Source: Gnetum montanum (taxonomy: Eukaryota > Streptophyta > Gnetopsida > Gnetales > Gnetaceae). From it: a stretch of DNA of 64,000 bases. A model generated the notes under the pieces. The model searched no databases and was not told where the DNA came from. It worked only from the letters and a program-made list of their open reading frames with translations. A program made the position numbers and the translations under genes. Location of the stretch: assembly GCA_015680685.1 (NCBI GenBank), contig MNCI01002989.1, positions 663,925 through 727,924 of the forward strand. The letters are read 5' to 3'. This document shows positions 1 through 12,300 of this stretch, piece by piece. The first letter of the stretch is position 1, and each line of letters starts with the position of its first letter.

Positions 1-2
1 GA

Positions 3-2655
3 GAGAGAGGACAAGGGCATGAACAAAGGGAAAGTAGAGAACAACGCAGACATCATAGGCGTCATGAAAGAGATGATCATGACAAGCCCCTACTTGCAAC
101 CTAAAGTATGCTCAATATAACAGAGGTAGTAAGAATACCAACAAGGCATTTAAAAGACAATCGGATCAAACGCTTAGACATGAATAATATCCCACGCTTC
201 GAGGGGGGATACAATGCTGATCCACAACATCATTTACAAGCATTCCACAATGCCTGTGCCTTGCAGAACATAGAGAACGAGTGGTAGAAACTAAAGTTGT
301 TTCCCAGGACACTCATGAAGGAAGCAGAGAGTTGGTACCGATCCTTAGAACCGAAAACCATCAGGAGGTGGAGTACGATGTTAGAACTCTTCAATGATAA
401 ATATCAGACGTACTCCAGAGTATCTAATTTTCGTAAGTAGATCCAAGGCTAGAAGCAAGGAACTCATGAACCCTTGGATGCTATCATGGGCTGCTACTAC
501 GCATTGCAACATCGTTGCCCGGGCCATGGATACGCTCAACGGGATCAACTCCACCACATCATGGATGGGCTAAGGCATGAAACTAGAAGAACCCTTGGGA
601 CTTATGCCCAGGGGAGATTATCAAAACTTAGAGCCCATGATGTTCATCACTTGTTGGAACAAGTAGTAAAAGAAGAAGGTGAACTACGAAAAAGAGAGAG
701 TGTAGAAGAATACAACCGTGATCCCTCCCTTCGAAAGAAGGGAGTGAAATTTTGCGATGAAGAGGATGAGTCACCACTCGAAGAGTTGGTGAACAGAAAA
801 ACCTTGCCTATTCAAAAACTAACAACAGAAGTATTGGCTAAGATGGATCAATTGTGGGATTCCTTAGACTCCAGACTTAAAACTGTCTTGAAAATTGTGG
901 AATAGTCTAAGGTGGAACGAAGTAGTGACAAGAACATGACAAAGTAGAGAAATTTGGGCCCTGCACATAACAAGGGTAAGGGGAAAATTACTATCTCCAA
1001 TGAGGTTGTGGATTCAGACACAGACGATGACAGTGGATGTGAGATCTGCCACTATGACCATCCTAAGGAATGTTTTCCAATCATCTCACATCTACAAGAG
1101 TCCGGGGTGTATGCATTTAATCCGAGACTTAACCAACAGCAGACACCCCGAAAGTTACCTTATCCTCAAGGTAACCCAAGACAGTTCCACCAACCATTGA
1201 CATACTATGCAAGTGGAACTCCACCACAACCCATCGGACAGCATCAGTAGAGGCAATACTCACAGTCATGGAGGATGCCACCGTTGAAACAACAATACCC
1301 TTACCAGCAACCTGATCCTTATGGCAATTATGTGCAGCAGCCGATTTCTCCAAGTGACTCTATGAGTCACACAACTCCCCAACGTCACTACCAAGTTCGA
1401 GAGTACTTTAGGAGGACTCCTTCTCCTCCGAGAGGCACCCCACATACTTACCATCCTCCAACTCCATCCGCACCTCTTCCACCTGTAGTTCCCATACAAC
1501 CTGCTCAAATAATGCAAGGGGAACTCCCTACTCAACCACAGTAACGTAATGTTGCGAGAGCTATAAATATCCAACCCGCTGCTGGTTCTGACAACTGTAA
1601 AAAGAAAAGACCTTTCTTCAGAACCAAAAGCCTAGACAAGCTCTCGCAACAATAAGCGGTTGAGCCCATGTACACTCCTACACCATCTAACACTTTGGAG
1701 CACCCTTCAGTCCAACAACAGAGCTGTACGCATACGGTTATGTTAACGCATACTGTAACTGGTTGGATCAAGGTAGGCCACCTTCCCAGGAAACTAACTG
1801 ATCCTGGAAGCCCCTTAATCTATTTACAAATCGTTGGGAACGAACCACATAAGGCTCTTCTTGACTTAGGTTCCAGAGTCAATTTAATATCACGAGAAAT
1901 GTATCAAGCCTGGAACTTGCCCCAACTTAAGAAGAGCAACATCCAACTAGAGTTGGTAGACCAGTCCATCACTATTCCCTTGGGATTGGTGGAGGACATT
2001 GTTACCACTGTGTGTGGTTGATCCTACCTAGTTGACTTCCTGGTGATAGAGGTCAACAACAATGAAGGGGACTTCCCAATTATAATGGGAAGGTCATAGC
2101 TAAGTACAGTAGATGCGTACCTAGGGATCCGTGATCTTTTCTTGCAGATATCTAAGACAAATATTTATGGAAAGATCGAGAAAAAGAAAGTTCTGTGCAT
2201 CACATACAGTGACTCAGAGAGTGATGACATGGAAGAATGTTCAGCATCTCTTCCATGTAATCGGTGTGCCCAGGAGATACAAATCCAAAGATGCCTGTAT
2301 GTAGCAACCACACCAGTAGTAGACACCCCATGGTTGACAGCTACTAGAAAGAGTAAACCAATATGCACGGAACAAACTGAGGAAACTCATGCTAACAAAA
2401 AAGGCATAGACACATTGGAATATGAGCATCGCCAACTTCCACNNNNNNNNNNNNNNNNNNNNNNNNNNNNNNNNNNNNNNNNNNNNNNNNNNNNNNNNNN
2501 NNNNNNNNNNNNNNNNNNNNNNNNNNNNNNNNNNNNNNNNNNNNNNNNNNNNNNNNNNNNNNNNNNNNNNNNNNNNNNGAAATTCAAATAGATGCTCATT
2601 ATTTCGGATCTCTTCCTTGCAATTCAGTCATGGGGAGGATGGCCACCTATGCTAA
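3..2655 (+). pseudogene. Gag-protease polyprotein of TRG-1, interrupted by stops
   Basis: One reading frame runs from base 3 to the N gap at 2443 and is broken only by point stops. A charged Arg/His-rich leader precedes a Retrotrans_gag-like domain (about 180-650) with the pattern LFPRTL...W...L...TIRRW...F..KYQTY. A zinc-knuckle-like motif CEICHYDHPKEC is at 1038-1073, then a Pro/Gln-rich region. The protease (about 1800-2100) has LLDLGSRVNLIS at the active site, where sister copy TRG-4 keeps DSG, and a downstream IIMGRS motif. Several stops sit where the sister copy has Gln, Trp or Lys. The C-terminus GDGHLC is taken from the sister copy because the gap hides the frame. Confidence 0.8.
2443..2578. 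other. Assembly gap in TRG-1
   Basis: A run of N replaces the end of the gag-protease frame. The matching stretch in TRG-4 is only about 50 bases, so the N length is probably nominal. Confidence 0.95.
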
Positions 2656-3645
2656 CCATTGGAGGCCCTTAGTTCTTTTTAAGTTTTTGTTTTACATGTT
2701 TTTGTTTTCCACATTTTTGTTTTACACGTTTTTGTTTTGCATATTTTTGTTTCATAAATTCCTTTAACTTTTCTTGTTTTTATTTTACAAATTTGTTTAA
2801 CTCTTCTTGTTTTTGTTTTACAACATCGTTATACTTTTCCATTTTTTATGTGTGTTTGTGTGTGTGTGTGTTACCCATCCTGTAAGTTTGTCACCCAATA
2901 AGTGTTCTCCACAATGGTATGAACTATTTTCTTATTGATTGCTAATGTTTAGTTTTTACCTTTAAGTTATGATGTTGATACTAAGGTATGTTTATTTTGA
3001 TATGGCAAGTAATGAGTTCACTTCATCCATCCATCCACCAGTTTCTATGGTCTCTCTTGGCTTGGAAATGTACAGTCCCCTTTATAATAAGAACTTTAAC
3101 GAATCGGTGACTGGGCATTTCTCAAACTAAGGAAGGACTCAAGGATTGAAAAGGGTGTGACTTCAAGGGAACTTGATACATTTGTGTTGGCCATTCTCTT
3201 GGGTGCTTGGATGTTTNGATGTTCCTTCTAACTAAGGCCCTTCTCGCTTTCCATTCTCTCCTCATTTGTTTCGTCGGAATGGTGGTGGCTCTTGGGGGAA
3301 GCATTCTTGTTATTCAAGGGGATGGATTAACCAGATGCATTGTCACTGGATGTGGTTGGTTTGAGGTCGGAGTTGGAATGAGATTTGCCAAGTCACATTA
3401 ATCATGAAACACACAAGGGGCTGTACACCACCTTGTTCTTGGGATTCCATTCCATTCTCTTCTCTCCATCCTTCTCTCCATTGTTCACCTCATTGCCGGT
3501 TGTATCATTAGTGTATATTTTGGTTGATACATTGTTTTCTTTTTGGTAAATTCTTACGGTTAAGACTTTAACTCTTGTTCCAAAGGACATTCCCAGAGCC
3601 TACAGACCCTTTGAATGTGGGATTTTTAGGGCATTAAGGACATGA

Positions 3646-3668
3646 GCCTGCTTTGGGGAGGACCCACT
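3646..3668 (+). promoter_or_regulatory. Conserved purine-rich box, TRG-1 copy
   Basis: Contains CTTTGGGGAGGACCCACT. The same box occurs in TRG-2, -3, -4 and -5 in the same orientation relative to each element, while flanking sequence has diverged. It could be a secondary polypurine tract or an RNA signal; the function is inferred only. Confidence 0.55.
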
Positions 3669-4002
3669 GACATTCCTATTTGATGCACCAATTAAATTCT
3701 TTTCCTTAACATTTTTGCAATCCATTTTCTTTTGTTCATTTCCATCTTGACATCCATTTCATCGATGTCCTAGTTGTCTCTTTTTATCCATCTTCTTGTT
3801 TTTATTCTTTCTCCATTCTAACGCTACAGGAGGTTCGTGATTAGTCATGGGGGTACGGGGCCCAATTTTTTCGATTTTCTCCTAGCCCCGATTTTTCCAA
3901 TTTTCTCCTAACCCCTACACCCTCGGTAATCATCATTAATATATCTCCAGATCTGCAATCAGCCAGACCACAACCTAGCCAATGGACTTACACTGAAGTA
4001 AG

Positions 4003-4062
4003 GTATTAATTACATGATGATTCATTTACCCTTGCTAATATACGATTGTATTGTGTGTGCAG
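4003..4062 (+). other. Putative conserved mini-intron, TRG-1 copy
   Basis: Donor AGTAAG|GTATTAA, branch-like CCTTGCTAAT and acceptor GTGTGCAG, followed at once by ATGGC. Donor, branch and acceptor positions match TRG-4 and the minus-strand copies TRG-2, -5 and -6. Confidence 0.5.
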
Positions 4063-4290
4063 ATGGCAATCATGCAACAACGGACCGGATCTAGAAGGAA
4101 CACTTCGAATGGAGTAGCGCTGAAGCAGCTATGCAAGGAGCAAGACCGATGGGGTGCTTACCAATGGACAACGAAAGGCGCAATCTTGGCGTTGGCAGCA
4201 GCAACACTTCTTTCTCTCTCTCTCTTTTCTCTCAACTACCAAAAGAGGCCTGATGTCAATGTAATAAGGTGTTCACCCTTGTTGTCATGA
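4063..4290 (+). CDS. Short ORF after the mini-intron in TRG-1
   Basis: Seventy-five codons from the ATG directly after the intron acceptor. The N-terminal half is polar and basic; then comes a hydrophobic stretch AILALAAATLLSLSLFSL that could span a membrane. TRG-4 has the homologous ORF at 36852 with a stop after about 30 codons. It occupies the place of the long downstream ORF of TRG-2, -5 and -6 but is not clearly similar to it. It may be a remnant or non-coding. Confidence 0.3.
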   Translation: MAIMQQRTGSRRNTSNGVALKQLCKEQDRWGAYQWTTKGAILALAAATLLSLSLFSLNYQKRPDVNVIRCSPLLS

Positions 4291-4428
4291 ATACCAGTTT
4301 TGTTGTGTCTTGTAATGATGATCCGTTCACATGTCATCCCATTAGTTTCCTTTGAATCAATAATCCCATACCTTCCTAATATTATTGTAATGAACTCAAG
4401 GACGAGTTTTCATTTAGTCATGGGGGTA

Positions 4429-5062
4429 TGATGGGATGCTATATCGCATGGGCCGTAATATCGCGTACGCGATATTGCATATGTGATATCGCGGTGCGTC
4501 ATCATATCTATAAATAAGAGGCGACTCTCCCTTGTTTCCTCATCCTAGGCTAGACAATAGGGAAACTCTAGCAAATTGATCACTCCAAAGATAGAATATT
4601 TTCCATGTGCCCGCAGTAGGAGTCCTAAAGTGAACAGATCTTTATTCGAGCAAACATTGTACCTGAACACAAGTTTGTGTATGGCAATAAAGACGAGCTT
4701 CTTGGATAAACCTTGCAACGCATGGAATAGGATTTTATTATTGTTATTTATTATCTGTTATTTATTACTTTCTCTCTCAACCCTTCTCTCCTAGTTAAGT
4801 NTAGTTAGAGTTAGGAATTAGTTTCTCAACCCTTCACCTTGTTAACATAGGAGACAAAAACATAAAAAGCATAAAAATCATATACCTCAAACTTACTTAA
4901 CCATACACCATGACAACTACGAGTAAGTCTAGGAAGACAACGAATGATTAACCCTAAGTGTTCCATGGGCGTGTAGGCACTTCATCTGCGGAGTTCGACC
5001 GAATCGCGCATGCTACACTCGTATTCATATGGTTGAGTGTAGGGGTACCTCGCCACTCATCA
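4429..5062 (+). repeat. 3' LTR of TRG-1
   Basis: Begins TGATGGGATGC after the polypurine tract GTCATGGGGGTA and ends CGCCACTCATCA. U3 is very short: TATA box CTATAAATA at 4508-4516, only about 80 bases from the LTR start, preceded by GATATCGCG/GTACGCGATAT palindromes. A polyadenylation signal AATAAA is at 4686-4691. The remainder is R/U5-like and matches all other TRG LTRs. Confidence 0.85.
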
Positions 5063-5351
5063 GCTACCTTCTACCAACTTTTCTCAAGGTCTTTAATAAT
5101 GCAAATATAATATTAGTCGTCGTGGTAATGAAAGGTAAAAATAAAGAGTTAGTTTTGCAATTATTTCTATAATCCTTAGCAAACTACCATGGCACTTCCA
5201 AAAATAAAATAGCTTACTAATATTCAAACAAAGGGGTGGAGCAAAATTGAATGTGATTACTTAACTCCATCAATGGTGCATGTGGTGATGCAACATCGTA
5301 GCTTTGAAAATAAGGTTATTCATTAATACTACCATTAATTTCTTTTAAGGG
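5063..5351. other. Intergenic DNA after TRG-1
   Basis: AT-rich sequence with no recognised feature. Confidence 0.6.
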
Positions 5352-6345
5352 ACCAATGGAAAAGAACCCCATGGAAGAAACACTTTATAATAAAGTTACA
5401 TAGAAAGACTTTGAAAAGATGAATATGGATGACTTTTCATCAATAATCAAAGACATGGTACACAATGATCTCAATAGGCTCTTTAAAATCAATTTCCCCG
5501 TGGTAAGCAATAATTTGTTATATAACTTAATGATTATGAACTACACCACAATGGAACATTACTTTAGGGCTAAAGTCTATAGTGAAATGCTAAGAAGCAA
5601 TAAGATAGTTTTTTACGCTACTTTGGCACAAAATGAGGGGTTGAATAAAGATTTAACAACTAACTATCTATCAAGAAAAGAAAAAATATGCCAAAGAATT
5701 TGCAAGATTTAAAGGAGAGGCTAAAGGTACACAAAAGTTTGCAAAGAAGTAATCATAAAAGTTAGCATCACTAAAGCAAGGAACACCATGGGTTCTAGTA
5801 TAAAGATGGAGCTCGCGAGCAAAGTAGAGGAATTGAAAGGGAGAACTATAGACATAGAGGGTGATAAACTCAATGTAAAACAAGACCTCTAAACTCTAAG
5901 AAGAACTTGACTCCTTGCAAAATTGTATAAAAGATATCACCAAATAGAAGAATGAGCTATCAAAAACTTCTAATGCAAACAAAAGAAACTAGATGTCAAA
6001 GTGTAAAATTTACAAGCACAAGTTGTGAATGAAGATTTTATAACTCACTATAGAGCATTGTTAAAATCCACCTTAGGCATGGGCTATGAGCTTCAACCTT
6101 TTATTACCATGATATCACCATAGCTTATGATAGCTTACAATGAAGTTCAAGCTGAGATACAGAAGATGTTTACTAATCAAGTAGTAGAGGAATTAGCTAA
6201 AGATGTTCCACTATTTTCCTCTAAAACTCCTGCAGTTCTCGAAGAGTCAATGATAAAGGACTCTACTCCAGAATTAAAGATTAAATCATCATCAAACATT
6301 TTTGATAATTTGATAAATGCATATATAGACTCATTTGTTGATTGA
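5352..6345 (+). pseudogene. Decayed ORF of unknown identity
   Basis: A single reading frame of about 330 codons persists from 5352 to 6345 with roughly ten internal stops and no clear frameshift. The product would be Lys/Glu-rich with a likely coiled-coil middle (for example ELASKVEELKGRTIDIEGD). The final 72 codons are open. I do not recognise the family. The persistence of the frame suggests a once-coding sequence, perhaps part of an old transposon protein. Confidence 0.35.
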
Positions 6346-9300
6346 TGGTTTAAGTTATTAAATTTCCTTGTTTGTATTTACTTGTAACCTCTTTTGTTAG
6401 GGAGTGAAGTTATTTAATTTTTAATTTGCTATGGTAAGCATGTATTTCTTTTCTATGGTTTAATATTTGATTATGTTGTAATATATTTTGAAGGAGATAA
6501 TTTCCCCTAATATCTCTAGTCATTTTCCTTGCATTTTAGAAACTATTTCAAACAACCAAAATGTTATACAACATGAGTTTAATATTTTATTTATAATAAT
6601 ATCAACTTTACTAATTAGAGATATAACTAGTAGTTTTCTTGGCCATACCATGCTCATTATGAAATGTATTTTCTCAAAGCAATTTCACTTTAGAGCATTT
6701 CCTCACAACAAAAGGCTATGCTTATGAATCTCTAATTTATGTAATGTCATGGAGATTAATAATGAAGTAATAATTTTTATTTTTTACTTATTTTCTAAAT
6801 GTCATGGATTTGATTCTAGATAGTAAAGCAAAGATTATTAATTTTCATGTTGAGCTTGAGAAATGGTGTTAAAGATTTTGTCTATCCTAGCAAGTTTAAC
6901 ATGTTATTTCTTATGTGTATATATGTTATAACACTGAGAGTTTGTATACACCATCACAATATTTGTGCATTATAGTACTTTTTGTTTACAGTTTGTTACA
7001 AATAATTCTATTTCTTATATTCTTTAATTAACATTAACATATATATATGTGTTGATTTTGGTTCTTTCCAAGAAAAAGTATGTAAAATGTAATAAGAGAG
7101 ACTCATCATTTAATATTATTTTTGTGCTCATCATTTAATAAGAGAGACCTTTATGATTCTTTTGTTTATATTATGATGATCATCCAAGTTTCTAGTTTCT
7201 TAAACCTCATGATCTAAGCATCACAAAACTTAAAAATTTCTAACTATTCTTATTGAGTAGGGTTAGCTTTAGACTAACCCATTTACCATTTCTCATAAAG
7301 CCCCCATCTTACACATGTATAACCGCCCACTTACACCTTCGCAATGCCTTCCTACAAGGATGAAGAACCTACAATGTTTGTAATCTCCCCGTGTATGTTG
7401 GAAAATGGTAATTGTGTTGATGAATACATCTTAATGAAATATTACTACTAATGACATGCTCTAGTATCAAAAGGCTAAAAAATTAGTAAAAGACAAAATA
7501 TATGAAATGTAATTTTAGTAAAGATATAATAAATATAATTAGTAGAATACACAGCATCCAATGGAATGTAATTTTAGCAAAAGTACCAATGTAATTTAAC
7601 TAAAAACACCATGGGGGATGGAATACATGGATGTAATTTTAAGAAGGGTATAAACAATAATAAAATACCTGAAATTCAAAACATGGAATATCATAAATAG
7701 GATTATGATATGATTCTAGCATTTTATGCAATAAAAAATCCAGAAAAAAAAACTCAAGGCAAATTTTTGAGAGAACAATCTTCTAGAGACACTAAGGATA
7801 TAAAATACATCAAAGAAGTAGATTAATATCCTAAAGTCAAATATATTTGCTATGTTATAAGGTGTGTCAATGTTAATTATATAGGAAAATGAAGACACAA
7901 CAAATCATGCAAGGATAAATTGCACAATCCAAACATTAGTAGTAAAATCAATACTCACTCACATGGTGAAATTGATAAAAGCTTTAAAAATAAGATTCAG
8001 ATAGCATAATCATAAACTCAATATTTATCTGAAACATTAAGAGAATCTTATAAGAAATTAATCAAACCCACTAGTATTTTATATATAGTTCAATATTGGT
8101 TTACAAAGAAGGAATCCGAAAAACAAACAACCATAGTCCACAGCTCAAAGAATACAAATATGTCGGTCCATGTTGACTGTTTCAAGAAGAAATGAATTGC
8201 ACAACTAAAACATTAAAGAAGCTTGAACCTATTTTAATGACATTTTATACACTCTAGACAACAAACCTATTTAAAAATTTCAAATTTTTAAAAAACCAAA
8301 AACAAACATGAAAAACGCAATTAAGGAGGATATGCAGAAATTGCAGACATAAAGATCTATCTCTTAGTCGAGGCAAATTGAGAAAAAATGGGAAAAAGGA
8401 ACTCCAAGGCCAACCCTATTGGCAACGCATTTTGCTGGAATAGGGATGGAATAATGATGGATGTAACTAACATGGCCGTAGCAAACGTACAACTAACATG
8501 GCAGCTAAGTTGCAAACCTGCTACAACATAACAGACTGAAATGACAACCTAAAATCAAACAGACAAACCATATATGCTAGGCCAAAGCAAAGGCCATAAA
8601 AAAAAATTGACTTCTGAAATTTCAACGTCCTACTTTACTATCTTCAGTAACCATATCTATACGTAGACTTTCAATCAGGAAATCTGAACTTTCGCAAATA
8701 CTTCAATCCAACTACCATATCCCAGAAATTTTAGCAAACCCTCAAAACGTAGACATTTTCGACCACTATTTGTGTGCGAAATGTGTAAGCAATTTTATGA
8801 AAACCATCCCAATTGAAACACTCACTCGAAGCAACCAGTGATTGTAAAAAAAAAGAAAAATACGAAAAAAATGACAGTAACATAAAAAATAGTAAAAGAA
8901 TCAATACAAAATAACCGACACCAATTAACCGTGTTCCGTGTTGTTCTATAAAATCCATTAACATATTGCAGGAAAAAAATGTACAATAGCTTTAAATGAA
9001 ATTCCAAGTTTCAGTAAAAATATTCAACAGTATATATACAAGTATAGTCTCGAAGCCATTGTATGGTTTTTAATCATTCACCACTGCCATTATTTAGTCA
9101 CATTTTGCATCTACATCTGCATCACAACAATGCACATGACAGTTAAAATTGACCATTTTCAATAAAAAATAACAAAGTCAAAACGTAGATGTCAACTCTT
9201 TGCTTTGGTGAGAAAACATGAGATTTACACCACTCGGCTTCTGCTGGCCATGGGTGACAAACGCCTGTTAACCGTAAAAACTTAAATTTTATATATTATT

Positions 9301-9388
9301 CTAACGATATAGATTGAACATCCATATCAAATCCTCATCATATGTACTATAAGCTGTCAATTGACCTCAGACGTCAATCACAGACCCA
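6346..9388. other. AT-rich intergenic DNA
   Basis: No coding frame, RNA gene or repeat recognised. The right end must include the 3' UTR and polyadenylation site of the minus-strand RING gene, but I cannot place the cleavage site. Confidence 0.5.
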
Positions 9389-12300
9389 TTACACAGAGGA
9401 TGCAGCATGGTCGGTAGCATGGGAGCTAGCTTCTTTTAATGTTATGCCTTCAACATTTTGTACACACTGGAAAAGGAAAAGAAAAAGCTGAGTGAATCTC
9501 ATGAATAAACAACTTGACATGATTGCAATTCGACAGGAAAAACCATTTTAGGAAATCCGGAAACATATCATACTCTACAGCACAAAGTAAAAATCAGGTG
9601 TACTGAAACATTTCATGGCATATGACAAAGCTCCATATTCCTCTATAGCCCTTTCAATTATCCAAAAATTAAAAACAAGAAAAAAGACATTATGACATCC
9701 ATCGTAACATCCATCGTAAAACACTGAATGTGTATTGCTTGAAAAGCATTTTTATAACTACAATTTAAACACTAAAACAAAGCGATGGCATACAATTCTA
9801 TGTCACCAGAGTAGGAAAACATCTACAAAATATAGAAACTTGGATGCATAACAAATTTCGAAAGTGCTGCTAATGAAACTAAAACTGAGGTTTTCTTACA
9901 TCCGAAGACCCAACTGATCTATTGGACAAGCATTACATTTGTACCATGAAAGTTAATATTTATGTATTTATGTAGTTGAAAAGAAAAACTCATGCTATTT
10001 TGATAAAAATTTGCATCTGCTAACCTTCTCAGAGACATCATCAATGGGGCACACTGCCTTTGAATTGCTTGAGCTTGATCCACCATTTGGCTCAGACAGC
10101 CAAACATGCTGAAAACCTTCTGCAATATTCACAGGTTTCACTGTAGCTGTAGCTGAACTGCCTTCGGTATTAACAACAACAGCAGAGGAAGACATCCCAC
10201 TATTCTTATTTCCTTGATCGAATCGTTCCATCATTCGAGCAACACCAGCAGTAACTTCCCTTTGAACTTCCCTACCAAGCTCAGTTACAGGATTGTTTCT
10301 TGCCAGAAGCTTTTCTCTAAACCCTCTTGTCCCTCTTGTTATCGTCTCCTTGTATCTGTAGATGTGTTAAGAGCAATAACATTTAAACTCTCAAAAGAAA
10401 GGAAGATGCATCTTCTCTCTTGTTTTTAATCCTTCTTTACACTTAACCTTTGAATCAATAGCCTTATTTTATGTTCAGTTACTAGAAGCCCCAGTTACTC
10501 CAGTGACTTCATTAGTAAATTAAGTTCAAGGTGGATTTTGTATAACTTGGGATGCATTTCCTGAACCAACTCTAGAATACGATTTAAAAAGACCATAAAT
10601 AGACCATTGAATTATATATTCATGGACCCAAAACAAATATTATTTTTTTTGGTTAACCAAGTTTGATTTCAAACCTTGCTGAAACTGCATTGAAACGAGA
10701 TTTCAAGGTCTCTGAAAAGGACTGAAGCTCAGGGGTCCTTGAGCTTTGTTGATTTTCAGATGACTGCTGGCCTACATTGCTACTGCAAAAACAATGTAAT
10801 TATATGTATTAGAAATGGGAAGAAAATGACAAACAATCAGGGTATCTGCATGATTGTTACTAATGGTTGTCAGAATTGTATTTGCGTAAAATAAGATAGA
10901 GCATCACTTCTTGAATGATTTCCAAGATAGTTATATATACCTTGGAGAATTCGATTCAAACCTTGGTTCAGGAGTTCTTGCAAAGAACCCACTATTTCCA
11001 AAAGCTCGAATGCCTCTTCGCAATGGTGAAGAAGGAACAGGGCCCTGCTGTGCCTGATCTTCGACAACAGGAGACACAGAAGCATTGCTTCTTGGACTGC
11101 TTTCATGAGACTCTGAACCATCATCTGGTGAAGTTGGAGGTGCATTAGAACGTGTGGTGAAGAGCACAAATTGAGGATGATGACCTTGACCAGAAGACGA
11201 CCTCTGCCTCTGATTCTCCCTTCTGCTCAGATAACTTGGCCTCCCAATGGCTGCCGCTGCCAAATGCTGCATTATTCTTTCTTCCAAATCAGATTCATCA
11301 CCATAGGCTGCAACCTGTACATTGGCCAAATATCATCATGATAACATTATCCAATAACATTCACACAATATGATTTTCAGAATAACAATCAAGTTAAATC
11401 TATCAGAAAATACTTTTAATGTTTGTTCGTTCGTGCGATGTATGATAAGAGTATATGATGAGTGACAGATATCAGCTATTGGAATACTAGCTTAAATGTG
11501 AAAAAAAAATGTCTAAACCAAAGAAACGAACCTGATGAAATTCAAATTCATCCAAGGAGTTCCGTGCCAGCATTGATGAGTTGGTAGGAGAGCGATTTGA
11601 TCTAATGCTTCTCTCTTGCTCCACTGCTACAAGCAATTCCTGACTGGATAAAATAATAAGCAGTTTGTTTTAAAATTTAGGATCCTTCAGTTTATAATTA
11701 CCATAGACAATCTAAAACAATTGAACAGCAAAAAAATTGGACTTCTAAAAGGTCAAATAGATTACGAAAAACAATTTAGGATTATTTCAACATTTACTGT
11801 ATAAAATGCAGAAGAACCGAATAGAACACACAGACTTTAATACTCCTGTGACTGAAAGGAAAAGCCAAACAGAAATTATAAAGACGAACCATTTAATTAG
11901 ATCTATTCTAGCTTCTGATTAGAGTTTTCAAGAGGAAACCATCATTACAAGGCCGGAAAAAAACATCAGACAGCGAATCAAAAACAATTCTGCGATTTCA
12001 AAGGCAGTCAAACTCGTTGAACAACATACCTGGTAGGATCCTTGAGGCTCAAATCCTGCCAACACATGGGACATTCCTTGCTTCTCTGAGCCCTAAAATT
12101 ACGAACAGCAATGCCGCGTATTATTAGTCAACATATCAACAAAAACACCCATTTCATCAGCCACAAAATCGAAATCCAATTCATTTTAATATTGATCAAC
12201 TGACCATTCAAGAATGCATTGCAGATGATATTCATGTTTGCAGGTAGTAACCTGCAACAACCAACCACAATCTTTGATCAAAACTCTCAACAAAGGAAGG

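Larger units (their letters stand above)
2656..4417 (+). other. 3' non-coding region of TRG-1
   Basis: Starts with T-rich direct repeats of TTTTTGTTTTACA type (about 2680-2830) and a TG microsatellite (2849-2872). It then holds blocks also found in TRG-4 and TRG-3, including the purine-rich box at 3646-3668 and the mini-intron at 4003-4062. No pol coding is visible in any frame. Confidence 0.7.
1..5062 (+). mobile_element. TRG-1: gag-protease LTR retrotransposon without pol, 5' end outside window
   Basis: Right-hand part of an LTR retrotransposon. In order it shows a gag-protease frame (3-2655), about 1.8 kb of 3' non-coding sequence, a G-rich polypurine tract (4418-4428) and a 3' LTR (4429-5062) ending CATCA. 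There is no reverse transcriptase, RNase H or integrase between protease and LTR, so this is a non-autonomous copy resembling the plant elements called TR-GAG. Gag layout and the priming site of sister copies suggest a Ty3/gypsy, Athila-like origin. The frame has many stops, so the copy is dead. The left LTR and priming site lie before base 1. Confidence 0.8.

Noticed and set aside
4576-4794. 72-codon ORF
   Set aside because: Lies in R/U5 of an LTR and is not conserved in other LTRs.
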